Below are positions 57,273 through 64,000 of a stretch of 64,000 bases of DNA, piece by piece. Below the pieces are notes generated by a model, which ran no database searches, was not told the DNA's origin, and saw only the letters and a program-made list of their open reading frames with translations. The number at the start of each line of letters is the position of its first letter. Position 1 is the stretch's first letter. The position numbers were made by a program, and so were the translations under genes. Source of the DNA: Streptomyces sp. NBC_00683 (GTDB lineage: Bacteria; Actinomycetota; Actinomycetes; Streptomycetales; Streptomycetaceae); contig NZ_CP109013.1 in assembly GCF_036226745.1 (NCBI RefSeq), positions 4,278,001-4,342,000 on the forward strand. The letters are read 5' to 3'.

Positions 57273-58183
57273 CATCCACGGCCGACACAGCTCAGCACCC
57301 GGACATCGAAGAGATCTCCGACCTCACCGAGGGGCTCCTGTCCCCCTCCCGCACGGCAGATGTCCGCCGCCACATCGACAGGTGCCCGCAGTGCGATGAG
57401 ATCCATTCCTCGCTGGAAGAGATCCGCTCACTCCTCGGAGATCTGCCCGCCGACCAGCAGATGCCCGAGGACGTTGTTGCCCGGATCGATGCGGCGCTGG
57501 CCTCAGAAAGCCTCGCGCAGCCCGACGCGTCCTCCGGAGCCACCGCTCCTGTTTCACGTGAAACATACGAGCAGCCTCCGGAGCCCACTGTCGTGGACCG
57601 TCCGTCAGGCCGTCCCCGGGGTGCCACCGGCCCCGGCCGGCGTCCCGCCCGGCGTCGTCGCCGCACGGTGATTCTCGGAACTGCCTTCGGAGCGGCGGTC
57701 GTCGGTATGGGCGTCTTCCTGCTGCAGTCGGTCCAACCGGCTCAGAACTCCGCCGACAGGGCATCCAGCGCCGCAGAGGACAGCCAGCGGGACTTCTCGG
57801 TGGACACGCTCGAAGGCCAGGTCCACCAGCTTCTCGGCGAAGCAGAGGCGTCGAAGACCGCGGAAGCCGACGGGACAAAGCCGTCCGTCGACACCAAGTC
57901 ATCCCCGCAGAACATGACCCCCGACTCGGCGACGCCCAGGAACCCCCTGCGCACGCCTGTCGTCGACGTCCCCCCCTGCGTACAGCAGGGCACCGGCCGT
58001 AATTCCCCGGCTCTGGCGGTGGAGCACGGCAGCTACCAGGGCACGGCGGCATTCCTCGTCGTCCTGCCCCACGCGACCGACCCGAGCCGCGTACAGGCCT
58101 ATGTGGTCGACGCAGCGTGCGTCGGCGCCGCTCCCGCGGCAAAGGGACAGCTGCTGCTCACCCACTCCTACGCGCGCCCCTGA
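57269..58183 (+). CDS. Zinc-type anti-sigma factor, membrane-anchored
   Basis: 304 residues. The N-terminal anti-sigma domain has the ZAS motif His35-x3-Cys39-x2-Cys42 ([10 protein letters not shown]), a basic linker, one membrane helix (about 133-153) and an extracytoplasmic C-terminal domain. It overlaps the sigma gene by four bases and should bind that sigma factor, releasing it on an envelope or redox signal. A parS site inside the gene encodes Val-Ser-Arg-Glu-Thr at residues 95-99. Confidence 0.9.
   Translation: MTSTADTAQHPDIEEISDLTEGLLSPSRTADVRRHIDRCPQCDEIHSSLEEIRSLLGDLPADQQMPEDVVARIDAALASESLAQPDASSGATAPVSRETYEQPPEPTVVDRPSGRPRGATGPGRRPARRRRRTVILGTAFGAAVVGMGVFLLQSVQPAQNSADRASSAAEDSQRDFSVDTLEGQVHQLLGEAEASKTAEADGTKPSVDTKSSPQNMTPDSATPRNPLRTPVVDVPPCVQQGTGRNSPALAVEHGSYQGTAAFLVVLPHATDPSRVQAYVVDAACVGAAPAAKGQLLLTHSYARP
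57551..57564. other. parS: parS centromere site 7
   Basis: Perfect GTTTCACGTGAAAC inside the coding region of the anti-sigma factor, in a disordered linker that tolerates the encoded Val-Ser-Arg-Glu-Thr. Confidence 0.95.
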
Positions 58184-58213
58184 GCACCGTGCCGGGAGTT
58201 GCTCCGGCTTAGC

Positions 58214-58241
58214 GGGAATGCATGCCCCGTAGGATCCGTTG
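58214..58241 (+). promoter_or_regulatory. SigR-type promoter of trxB-trxA
   Basis: GGGAAT (58214-58219), exactly 18 bases, GTTG (58238-58241): a perfect match to the Streptomyces SigR (disulfide-stress) consensus GGGAAT-N18-GTT. Ends about 70 bp before the trxB start. In S. coelicolor trxBA is a founding SigR target. Confidence 0.93.
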
Positions 58242-58309
58242 GGTGGGGTGAGAGTCGTGGAACCGACCCCAGTAGGCAGTGGCAGTCTGCAGAGACGAGG
58301 AAGAAACCC

Positions 58310-59281
58310 GTGAGCGACGTCCGTAATGTGATCATCATCGGCTCCGGGCCGGCTGGTTACACCGCCGCCCTGTATACCGCTCGCGCGTCGCTGAAGCCGC
58401 TGGTGTTCGAGGGTGCCGTCACTGCGGGCGGTGCGCTCATGAACACCACCGACGTGGAGAACTTCCCGGGCTTCCAGGACGGCATCATGGGCCCCGAGCT
58501 CATGGACAACATGCGAGCCCAGGCCGAACGCTTCGGCGCCGAGCTGATCCCCGACGATGTGATCTCCGTCGACCTCTCCGGCGACGTCAAGACGGTCACC
58601 GACACCGCAGGCACGGTGCACCGTGCCAAGGCAGTCATCGTCACCACGGGATCCCAGCACCGCAAGCTCGGTCTGCCCAACGAGGACGCGCTTTCCGGAC
58701 GCGGTGTCTCCTGGTGTGCCACCTGCGACGGCTTCTTCTTCAAGGACCAGGACATCGCCGTGATCGGCGGTGGCGACACCGCGATGGAGGAAGCGACCTT
58801 CCTCTCCCGCTTCGCGAAGTCCGTCACGATCGTTCACCGCCGCGACACCCTGCGTGCCTCCAAGGCCATGCAGGAGCGCGCCTTCGCCGACCCGAAGATC
58901 AAGTTCGCCTGGGACAGCGAGGTCGCCACGGTTCACGGCGAGCAGAAGCTCTCCGGTCTGACCCTGCGCAACACCAAGACCGGCGAGACGTCCGAGCTCC
59001 CGGTGACCGGCCTGTTCATCGCCGTCGGCCATGACCCGCGCACGGAACTCTTCAAGGGGCAGCTCGACCTCGACGACGAGGGTTATCTCAAGGTCGAAGC
59101 ACCCTCCACCCGCACGAACCTGTCCGGTGTCTTCGGCGCAGGAGACGTCGTCGACCACACCTACCGACAGGCCATCACTGCCGCCGGGACCGGCTGCTCC
59201 GCGGCTCTCGACGCCGAGCGTTTCCTCTCGGCACTGGCCGACGAGAAGCTCGCCGAGCCGGAGAAGACCCCCGCGGTCTGA
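58310..59281 (+). CDS. trxB: Thioredoxin reductase
   Basis: 323-residue NADPH:thioredoxin oxidoreductase. FAD-binding [18 protein letters not shown] at the N-terminus, redox pair Cys136-Ala-Thr-Cys139, NADPH motif [12 protein letters not shown] near 152, and the C-terminal FAD loop [20 protein letters not shown] 58310 follows GAGGAAGAAACCC. First gene of the SigR-controlled trxB-trxA operon; trxA begins 47 bp after its stop. Confidence 0.98.
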   Translation: MSDVRNVIIIGSGPAGYTAALYTARASLKPLVFEGAVTAGGALMNTTDVENFPGFQDGIMGPELMDNMRAQAERFGAELIPDDVISVDLSGDVKTVTDTAGTVHRAKAVIVTTGSQHRKLGLPNEDALSGRGVSWCATCDGFFFKDQDIAVIGGGDTAMEEATFLSRFAKSVTIVHRRDTLRASKAMQERAFADPKIKFAWDSEVATVHGEQKLSGLTLRNTKTGETSELPVTGLFIAVGHDPRTELFKGQLDLDDEGYLKVEAPSTRTNLSGVFGAGDVVDHTYRQAITAAGTGCSAALDAERFLSALADEKLAEPEKTPAV

Positions 59282-59328
59282 CCGACGCCTCACCTCACCC
59301 CACACCCCGCGAAGTTAAGGAGGCCGCC

Positions 59329-59661
59329 GTGGCCGGCGCCCTGAAGAACGTGACTGACGACTCCTTCGACGAGGACGTCCTGAAGAACGAGAAGCCTGTG
59401 CTGGTGGACTTCTGGGCTGCCTGGTGCGGCCCGTGCCGCCAGATCGCCCCTTCGCTGGAGGCCATCGCAGCTGAGCACGGCGACCAGATCGAGATCGTCA
59501 AGCTCAACATCGACGAGAACCCCGCCACTGCGGCGAAGTACGGCGTGATGTCCATCCCGACGCTCAACGTCTACCAGGGCGGCGAGGTCGCCAAGACGAT
59601 CGTCGGTGCCAAGCCGAAGGCCGCGATCCTCCGCGACCTCGAAAGCTTCATCGGCGAGTAG
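59329..59661 (+). CDS. trxA: Thioredoxin
   Basis: 110-residue thioredoxin with active site Trp32-Cys33-Gly-Pro-Cys36 and conserved SIPTL (cis-Pro) near residue 76. Reduced by the upstream trxB product. GTG 59329 start follows AAGGAGG. Stop is followed by a parS site fused to a terminator hairpin. Confidence 0.98.
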   Translation: MAGALKNVTDDSFDEDVLKNEKPVLVDFWAAWCGPCRQIAPSLEAIAAEHGDQIEIVKLNIDENPATAAKYGVMSIPTLNVYQGGEVAKTIVGAKPKAAILRDLESFIGE

Positions 59662-59678
59662 TACCAGCGCCCCGCACT

Positions 59679-59692
59679 GTTTCACGTGAAAC
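59679..59692. other. parS: parS centromere site 8
   Basis: Perfect GTTTCACGTGAAAC between the ends of trxA and the GNAT gene; its last bases form the base of the following terminator stem. Confidence 0.95.
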
Positions 59693-59718
59693 GGGCCCAC
59701 CCTTCGGGGTGGGCCCGT
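59689..59718. terminator. Terminator of trxB-trxA
   Basis: Stem AACGGGCCCACCC / GGGTGGGCCCGTT around a 4-base loop; shares four bases with parS 8. Confidence 0.88.
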
Positions 59719-59783
59719 TCTGCGTACTCCTCGACATCTGATCGGGACTCATTCACCCGTGAACGCACCGAGGTCGACCACGA

Positions 59784-60401
59784 CTACAGCGGCCGTAGGG
59801 CAGGTTCCTTCTGGACCGCCCCCAGCAGCCTGTCCAGCGCCAACTCGACGTCTTCCTTCCAGGAGAGCGTCGTACGCAGCTCCAGCCTCAGCCGCGGATG
59901 AGTCGGGTGAGGTCGCACCGTCTTGAAGCCGACAGCGAGCAGGTGATCCGCCGGCAGCACACAAGCCGGCTCCTTCCAGCGGGCATCGCCAAAGGCCTCG
60001 ATCGCCTTGAAGCCCCGTCGGAGCAGATCCTTGGCAACTGTCTGCACCATGACCCGGCCCAGTCCCTGGCCCTGGAACTCCGGCATGATCAACGCAGTCA
60101 TCAGCTGTGCCGCGTCGGGGGAGACAGGGCTGGTCGGAAACGCCATCGCCCCCGGGACATATGCGGGGGGCGCATAAAGAACGAAGCCGGCCGGTACGTC
60201 ATCCACATAGACGACCCGACCGCAGGAACCCCACTCCAGCAGCACGGCGGAGATCCAGGCTTCTTTCTCCAGCTCGGGTCTTCCTGCTTTTACCGCGGCT
60301 TCCCCGCTGACCGGATCAAGTTCCCAGAAGACACACGAGCGGCAACGCCTGGGGAGGTCCGGAAGGTTGTCCAGTGTGAGCGGTACAAGCCGACGCCCCA
60401 T
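59784..60401 (-). CDS. GNAT-family acetyltransferase
   Basis: 205-residue GNAT protein. The N-terminus MGRRLVPLTLDNLPDLPRRC(R)SCVFWELDP is typical of the streptomycete protein at this locus; the acetyl-CoA motif is MPEFQGQGLGRVMVQTV near 110-126. Acceptor unknown. Its position between trxA and parB is conserved in Streptomyces, but no functional link is known. Its 5' end overlaps a short upstream frame that has a strong ribosome site. Confidence 0.88.
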   Translation of the reverse strand: MGRRLVPLTLDNLPDLPRRCRSCVFWELDPVSGEAAVKAGRPELEKEAWISAVLLEWGSCGRVVYVDDVPAGFVLYAPPAYVPGAMAFPTSPVSPDAAQLMTALIMPEFQGQGLGRVMVQTVAKDLLRRGFKAIEAFGDARWKEPACVLPADHLLAVGFKTVRPHPTHPRLRLELRTTLSWKEDVELALDRLLGAVQKEPALRPL

Positions 60402-60547
60402 GAAGGCGGTCCCTCACTTCCTTCGCCCGCCGCATCACGTGCGGCTGCCAGCGCACTCCGTTCTCGGAAGAGACTGCCGACAAAACCCCCGACAGCACCT
60501 AGCCCCAACCCGACTGACACCAGGTGGCTGCGATTCACTGATCGCAC
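60290..60547 (-). CDS. Possible small membrane-type protein overlapping the GNAT gene
   Basis: An 85-codon frame starting at GTG 60547 behind a textbook AGGAGG eight bases upstream. The N-terminal half (SVGLGLGAVGGFVGSLFRERSALAAARDAA) looks like a short glycine-rich helix with a charged end. The last 37 codons overlap the GNAT gene in another frame. It may be a real small gene translationally coupled to GNAT, or a leader frame; the 3' half shows no coding character of its own. Confidence 0.4.
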   Translation of the reverse strand: MRSVNRSHLVSVGLGLGAVGGFVGSLFRERSALAAARDAAGEGSEGPPSWGVGLYRSHWTTFRTSPGVAARVSSGNLIRSAGKPR

Positions 60548-60575
60548 GGCCCCCGCCTCCTCTGAGGTGGATCAC

Positions 60576-60611
60576 GGTGGATACGCCATACCAGAACGCA
60601 TCGTATCCACC
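60576..60611. promoter_or_regulatory. Inverted repeat upstream of the small-ORF/GNAT unit
   Basis: GGTGGATACG, 16-base spacer, CGTATCCACC: perfect 10-bp arms located about 29-64 bp upstream of the small reading frame. Probably an operator or promoter element; binding protein unknown. Confidence 0.5.
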
Positions 60612-60642
60612 CAGAGGTGATGCGGATACCGAGAGCGAGCAA

Positions 60643-60688
60643 AGGGGCGGTCTGTGTTCCGAGAACTTCCGGAACACAGACCGCCCCT
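60643..60688 (-). terminator. Terminator of parA-parB
   Basis: Perfect 18-bp stem AGGGGCGGTCTGTGTTCC / GGAACACAGACCGCCCCT with a 10-base loop, 19 bp after the parB stop. Confidence 0.92.
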
Positions 60689-60706
60689 CAGGTCTTCAAC
60701 CAGACC

Positions 60707-61807
60707 TCAGCCCTCGGCGTGCTCGTCCGGCTCTTCTGAGAGGTTCCGATCCAGCACACGTCCCTCACCAGGGGCGAGGCTGCCAAGAATGCGATCCAGA
60801 TCCTCCATCGAAGCAAACTCGACGACGATCTTCCCCTTCTTCTGGCCCAGGTCGACCTTCACCCGCGTCTCGAAACGGTCCGAGAGCCGCGACGCCAGAT
60901 CGGTCAGAGCCGGCGAGAGCCGCGCTCCGGCACGGGGCCCCTTCGGCTTGGCGGAGCTCGTGGGCTCGGAACCAAGGAGGTTCACGATCTCCTCGACCGC
61001 ACGAACCGACAGCCCCTCGGCCACGATCCGGTGAGCCAACCGGTCCTGCTCATCGGAGTCGTCCACCGAGAGAAGTGCCCGAGCGTGACCGGCCGAGATG
61101 ACACCTGCGGCAACCCTGCGCTGGACCGGCGGCGAGAGACGGAGCAGACGCAGGGTGTTGGACACCTGCGGACGTGACCGCCCGATCCGGTCCGCGAGCT
61201 GGTCGTGCGTGCACTTGAAGTCCTTCAGCAGCTGGTCGTACGCCGCTGCCTCCTCCAAGGGGTTCAGCTGAGCCCGGTGAAGGTTTTCCAGGAGCGCGTC
61301 CAGAAGCAGCTTCTCGTCGTCGGTCGCCCGGACGATCGCCGGGATCCGCTCCAGACCTGCCTCACCGCAGGCCCTCCAGCGACGCTCGCCCATGATGAGC
61401 TCGTAGCGACCGTCAGCCACCGCGCGCACGACGACGGGCTGGAGGAGACCGACCTCCTTGATGGAGGTGACCAGCTCGGCCAGAGCGTCCTCGTCGAATA
61501 CCTCACGAGGCTGCCTCGGGTTCGGTGTGATCGAGTCGAGAGGAAGTTCCGCGAAGTACGCACCGGCAGACTCAGCCGACCCCGGAACGGTCTCCCCTTC
61601 CGAAACAGGACCGCTGGGCTCCGGCACCATCGGGCCGGAGGACAGCGCAGTCACCTTCGCCGCGGCCACACCCCGCTCGGCCGTCATCACCGGCAGTGCA
61701 CCTCCCTGACCAACCCCAGCCCCGGGAGACGTCACCTGCTTCTCCTGCGGAGCTGCGGGGATCAGAGCACCGAGCCCACGCCCCAACCCTCTACGACGCT
61801 CACTCAC
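60707..61807 (-). CDS. parB: Chromosome-partitioning protein ParB
   Basis: 366-residue CTP-dependent sliding clamp that loads at parS and condenses the oriC region before sporulation. N-terminus [16 protein letters not shown] (ParA-interacting) is canonical. The CTPase domain starts at [14 protein letters not shown], with [12 protein letters not shown] (140-151); the parS-reading HTH is at about 203-222 ([20 protein letters not shown]), then a C-terminal dimer domain. GTG start overlaps the parA stop by four bases, so both are translationally coupled. Its targets, ten parS sites, surround it in this window. Confidence 0.98.
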   Translation of the reverse strand: MSERRRGLGRGLGALIPAAPQEKQVTSPGAGVGQGGALPVMTAERGVAAAKVTALSSGPMVPEPSGPVSEGETVPGSAESAGAYFAELPLDSITPNPRQPREVFDEDALAELVTSIKEVGLLQPVVVRAVADGRYELIMGERRWRACGEAGLERIPAIVRATDDEKLLLDALLENLHRAQLNPLEEAAAYDQLLKDFKCTHDQLADRIGRSRPQVSNTLRLLRLSPPVQRRVAAGVISAGHARALLSVDDSDEQDRLAHRIVAEGLSVRAVEEIVNLLGSEPTSSAKPKGPRAGARLSPALTDLASRLSDRFETRVKVDLGQKKGKIVVEFASMEDLDRILGSLAPGEGRVLDRNLSEEPDEHAEG

Positions 61808-62880
61808 CGCATGCCCTCCGAATTGCTCTGCTGGCTGTTCTTGCTGCCCGTATGGGCATGCTCGGCCTCGTAATGCATCCCCACGCCCCTCAGGGCGATC
61901 TCTCGGGCAGCCTCGAGATAGGAAAGGGACCCACTGGATCCCGGATCATAGGTCAGCACGGTCTGCCCGTAACTCGGAGCTTCCGAGATGCGCACCGAAC
62001 GCGGAATGCTCGTCCGCAGCACCTCCTTGCCGAAGTGAGTACGGACCTCCTCCGCCACCTGCGAAGCAAGCCGGGTCCTGCCGTCGTACATGGTCAGCAG
62101 GATCGTCGACACATGAAGATCCGGGTTGAGATGGCCCCGTACCAAGTCAACATTTCGCAGCAACTGACCAAGACCCTCCAGCGCGTAGTACTCGCACTGA
62201 ATAGGGATGAGCACCTCGGCTCCGGCAACGAGCGCGTTGACCGTCAGCAGACCGAGCGAAGGCGGGCAATCGATGAGGATGTAGTCCAGCGGCTGCTCGT
62301 ACGCCTGGATCGCCCGCTGCAGTCGACTCTCCCGTGCCACCAGTGACACCAGCTCGATCTCCGCACCGGCGAGATCGATGGTGGCCGGGGCACAGAAGAG
62401 ACCTTCGACGTCCGGGACGGGCTGAACCACTTCGGAGAGCGGCATGCTCTCCACCAGGACGTCATAGATAGAGGGAACTTCGGCGTGATGGTCGATCCCC
62501 AGAGCCGTGGAGGCGTTGCCCTGCGGGTCGAGGTCCACCACCAGGACACGTGCGCCATGGAGCGCGAGCGAAGCAGCAAGGTTGACCGTCGAGGTCGTCT
62601 TACCCACTCCACCCTTCTGGTTGGCAACCACCATGACGCGCGTCTGGTCAGGCCGGGGCAGACCCTCGCCGGCGCGGCCGAGAGCCTCGACCGCCAGCTG
62701 GGCCGCACGACCGATGGGTGTGTCGTCCATGGGCGGCAGTGTTTCACGTGAAACACCGTCCCCCGAGGACTCGGATCGGGGACCGGGGACCGGATCGGTC
62801 ATCGGCCCCGCGATGTTGGCGTCGGACCGCAAGGATTCACTCTCCTCGACTTCAGGCTCGCAATGAACAGAGCCTGCCAT
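61804..62880 (-). CDS. parA: Chromosome-partitioning ATPase ParA
   Basis: Deviant-Walker P-loop ATPase that forms filaments along aerial hyphae and works with ParB. Walker A is [14 protein letters not shown], then [16 protein letters not shown], and [12 protein letters not shown]. The start is uncertain: ATG 62880 (358 residues) is used here; ATG 62730 gives the minimal conserved protein, and the open frame extends to GTG 63042 through a parS and a region with DnaA boxes that looks like promoter. A parS site lies inside the gene, upstream of the Walker domain. Confidence 0.93.
   Translation of the reverse strand: MAGSVHCEPEVEESESLRSDANIAGPMTDPVPGPRSESSGDGVSRETLPPMDDTPIGRAAQLAVEALGRAGEGLPRPDQTRVMVVANQKGGVGKTTSTVNLAASLALHGARVLVVDLDPQGNASTALGIDHHAEVPSIYDVLVESMPLSEVVQPVPDVEGLFCAPATIDLAGAEIELVSLVARESRLQRAIQAYEQPLDYILIDCPPSLGLLTVNALVAGAEVLIPIQCEYYALEGLGQLLRNVDLVRGHLNPDLHVSTILLTMYDGRTRLASQVAEEVRTHFGKEVLRTSIPRSVRISEAPSYGQTVLTYDPGSSGSLSYLEAAREIALRGVGMHYEAEHAHTGSKNSQQSNSEGMR
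62741..62754. other. parS: parS centromere site 9
   Basis: Perfect GTTTCACGTGAAAC, extended to an 18-bp palindrome, inside the 5' part of parA just before codon Met 62730. Confidence 0.95.
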
Positions 62881-62916
62881 GCTTTCGGGGTCGTGAACCA
62901 GCGAGGCCGACTGTTC

Positions 62917-62943
62917 TGTGGATGAATCCACTTCTGTGGACAA
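62917..62943. promoter_or_regulatory. Two DnaA boxes upstream of parA
   Basis: On the minus strand TTGTCCACA (62943-62935, perfect Streptomyces box) and TCATCCACA (62925-62917) in direct orientation 18 bp apart. They sit in the probable parA promoter region if translation starts at 62880. DnaA control of parAB is inference. Confidence 0.6.
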
Positions 62944-63026
62944 CTCGGTAGCCCGTACGGGCTTGCGGCCGCGCGGTGTGGCAGCCGCACGACCGCGGCC
63001 GATAATTCCCTGCAGCAGAGAGCGAC

Positions 63027-63040
63027 GTTTCACGTGAAAC
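63027..63040. other. parS: parS centromere site 10
   Basis: Perfect GTTTCACGTGAAAC upstream of parA, rightmost site in the window and closest to oriC; lies in the probable parA promoter region. Confidence 0.95.
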
Positions 63041-63183
63041 ACGATGCATGCGCAGCGCAGCAGCGGACTCCCGACACTCCGCAGCAGTCACATATCACTG
63101 CTTTCACGGAGCATCACCCATAAACAGCCCACTTACCGAAAAGCGTCCGAAATCGCCACCTGTGACAACGGGCGCAGAGCGGA
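63041..63183. other. Gap between rsmG and parA
   Basis: Together with the region down to 62881 this is about 300 bp of probable parAB promoter DNA. It is locally AT-rich (CATATCACTGCTTTCACGGAGC...ATAAACAGCCCAC), with no gene and no clear rsmG terminator. Confidence 0.5.
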
Positions 63184-63900
63184 TCAACGGCGTCGGCGCG
63201 CCCTGCCCGCCCTCGCCGCCTTGGCCCTCTTTGCGGCGAACCTCACACCGCCCGGGCTCTCCCCGACGACCACACGCACCACGGTGGACAACGGATCAAC
63301 GATGCCTTCACCGGCATGCAGCACTTCGGTCTCCACCACGCCGAGCTTGCTCAGGGCAGCACGAGCCCCCTGAATCTCCTCCTCGGCCGTGCCTCCCTTG
63401 AGCGCCAGCATCTCCCCGTAGGGACGCAGCAGGGGCACCCCCCAGCCGGCGAGGCGGTCCAGGGGAGCCACCGCCCGGGCGGTCACCACATGTACAGGCT
63501 GCAGAGTCCCGAGCACTTCCTCGGCCCGGCCGCGGACGACCGTCACATGATCCAGGCCCAGCAGCTCGACGACCTCCTGAAGGAAGTTGGTCCGCCTCAG
63601 AAGCGGCTCGAGCAGCGTGATCTTCAGATCGGGGCGCACCAGAGCCAGCGGAATACCGGGAAGCCCGGCCCCGGACCCCACGTCGCACACCGTGACGCCC
63701 TCCGGAACCACCTCGGAGAGCACCGCACAGTTCAGCAGGTGGCGCTCCCACAGTCGCGGGACCTCGCGAGGACCGATCAGACCCCGCTTGACCCCCGCAT
63801 CCGCAAGCATCTCCGCGTACCGGACAGCCTCTGGGAGGAACTCACCGAATACCGCCTGCGCCTCCATGGGCGCCTGAGGGAGTTCTGCTGCCTCCGTCAC
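63184..63900 (-). CDS. rsmG: 16S rRNA (guanine-527 N7) methyltransferase RsmG
   Basis: 238-residue SAM-dependent methyltransferase (GidB) that modifies G527 of 16S rRNA; loss gives low-level streptomycin resistance and altered antibiotic production in Streptomyces. SAM motif [21 protein letters not shown], preceding [15 protein letters not shown], and a basic C-terminal tail ([15 protein letters not shown]). GTG 63900 is preferred over 63924 because GGAAGGACGG precedes it. Lies between parA and, outside the window, the jag/yidC/rnpA/rpmH genes expected toward oriC. Confidence 0.97.
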   Translation of the reverse strand: MTEAAELPQAPMEAQAVFGEFLPEAVRYAEMLADAGVKRGLIGPREVPRLWERHLLNCAVLSEVVPEGVTVCDVGSGAGLPGIPLALVRPDLKITLLEPLLRRTNFLQEVVELLGLDHVTVVRGRAEEVLGTLQPVHVVTARAVAPLDRLAGWGVPLLRPYGEMLALKGGTAEEEIQGARAALSKLGVVETEVLHAGEGIVDPLSTVVRVVVGESPGGVRFAAKRAKAARAGRARRRR

Positions 63901-63963
63901 GGGGACCGTCCTTCCGTACCGCACTAACGCACTGTGGGTGGCTGACTATCAGGCTGACAAAGA

Positions 63964-63993
63964 TCGGCCCCGCCTGCGAACAGACGGGGCCGA
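63964..63993 (-). terminator. Terminator of the gene upstream of rsmG (outside the window)
   Basis: TCGGCCCCG / CGGGGCCGA with a 12-base spacer at the right edge, 64 bp before the rsmG start. Most likely ends the leftward jag-side operon. Confidence 0.65.
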
Positions 63994-64000
63994 CAGTACA

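Overview
The window looks like oriC-proximal core chromosome of a Streptomyces. The DNA is very GC-rich and codons mostly end in G or C. The genes include the sporulation pair ssgA/ssgR, found only in morphologically complex actinomycetes. Ten perfect copies of the Streptomyces parS palindrome GTTTCACGTGAAAC are present and crowd toward the right end, where parA, parB and rsmG lie. The gene order matches what is known around the origin of Streptomyces coelicolor; oriC itself (dnaA/dnaN) should lie beyond base 64000.

Left arm (1-18.5 kb): the cytochrome bd operon cydA-cydB-cydD on the minus strand, with a Rex operator upstream; a histidinol-phosphate-type aminotransferase; a LacI-family regulator; a metallophosphoesterase; two small membrane proteins; thiC behind a TPP riboswitch; a YibE/F-like membrane protein; ssgA and ssgR; small membrane and cupin proteins; a trans-sulfuration enzyme; and a LysR regulator with a TTA codon near its start.

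Middle (18.5-33.8 kb): an accessory-like stretch of small regulator/enzyme units. These are Nudix, membrane protein, GlcG/HbpS-like protein, an MFS exporter with divergent MarR, GNAT, an AlkZ-like winged-helix protein, a serine hydrolase, a RibD-type reductase with divergent TetR, a divergent NADAR protein, an MDMPI/DinB-like protein, a DGPF/YCII protein with its ECF42-type sigma factor, and an AraC regulator divergent from an alpha/beta hydrolase. The replicative helicase gene dnaB closes the stretch.

Right arm (33.8-64 kb): housekeeping and cell-envelope genes. A DnaA-box cluster lies between dnaB and a MATE exporter. Then come rpsF-ssb-rpsR-rplI, femX with an alanine racemase-like gene, a GT87 glycosyltransferase, a bifunctional penicillin-binding protein, a PadR regulator with a 33-bp palindromic operator, inositol-phosphate synthase, an MFS protein and the CCA-adding enzyme. 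Next is a long co-directional run: DUF6049, murJ, a membrane pseudokinase, an ECF sigma factor with its anti-sigma factor, and trxB-trxA behind a SigR-type promoter. The window ends with a GNAT protein, parB, parA and rsmG on the minus strand.

These genes link replication (dnaB, ssb, DnaA boxes), segregation (parABS), cell-wall assembly (murJ, PBP, femX, pseudokinase) and redox control (Rex/cyd, SigR/trx). No mobile element, prophage, CRISPR array, rRNA or tRNA gene was seen.
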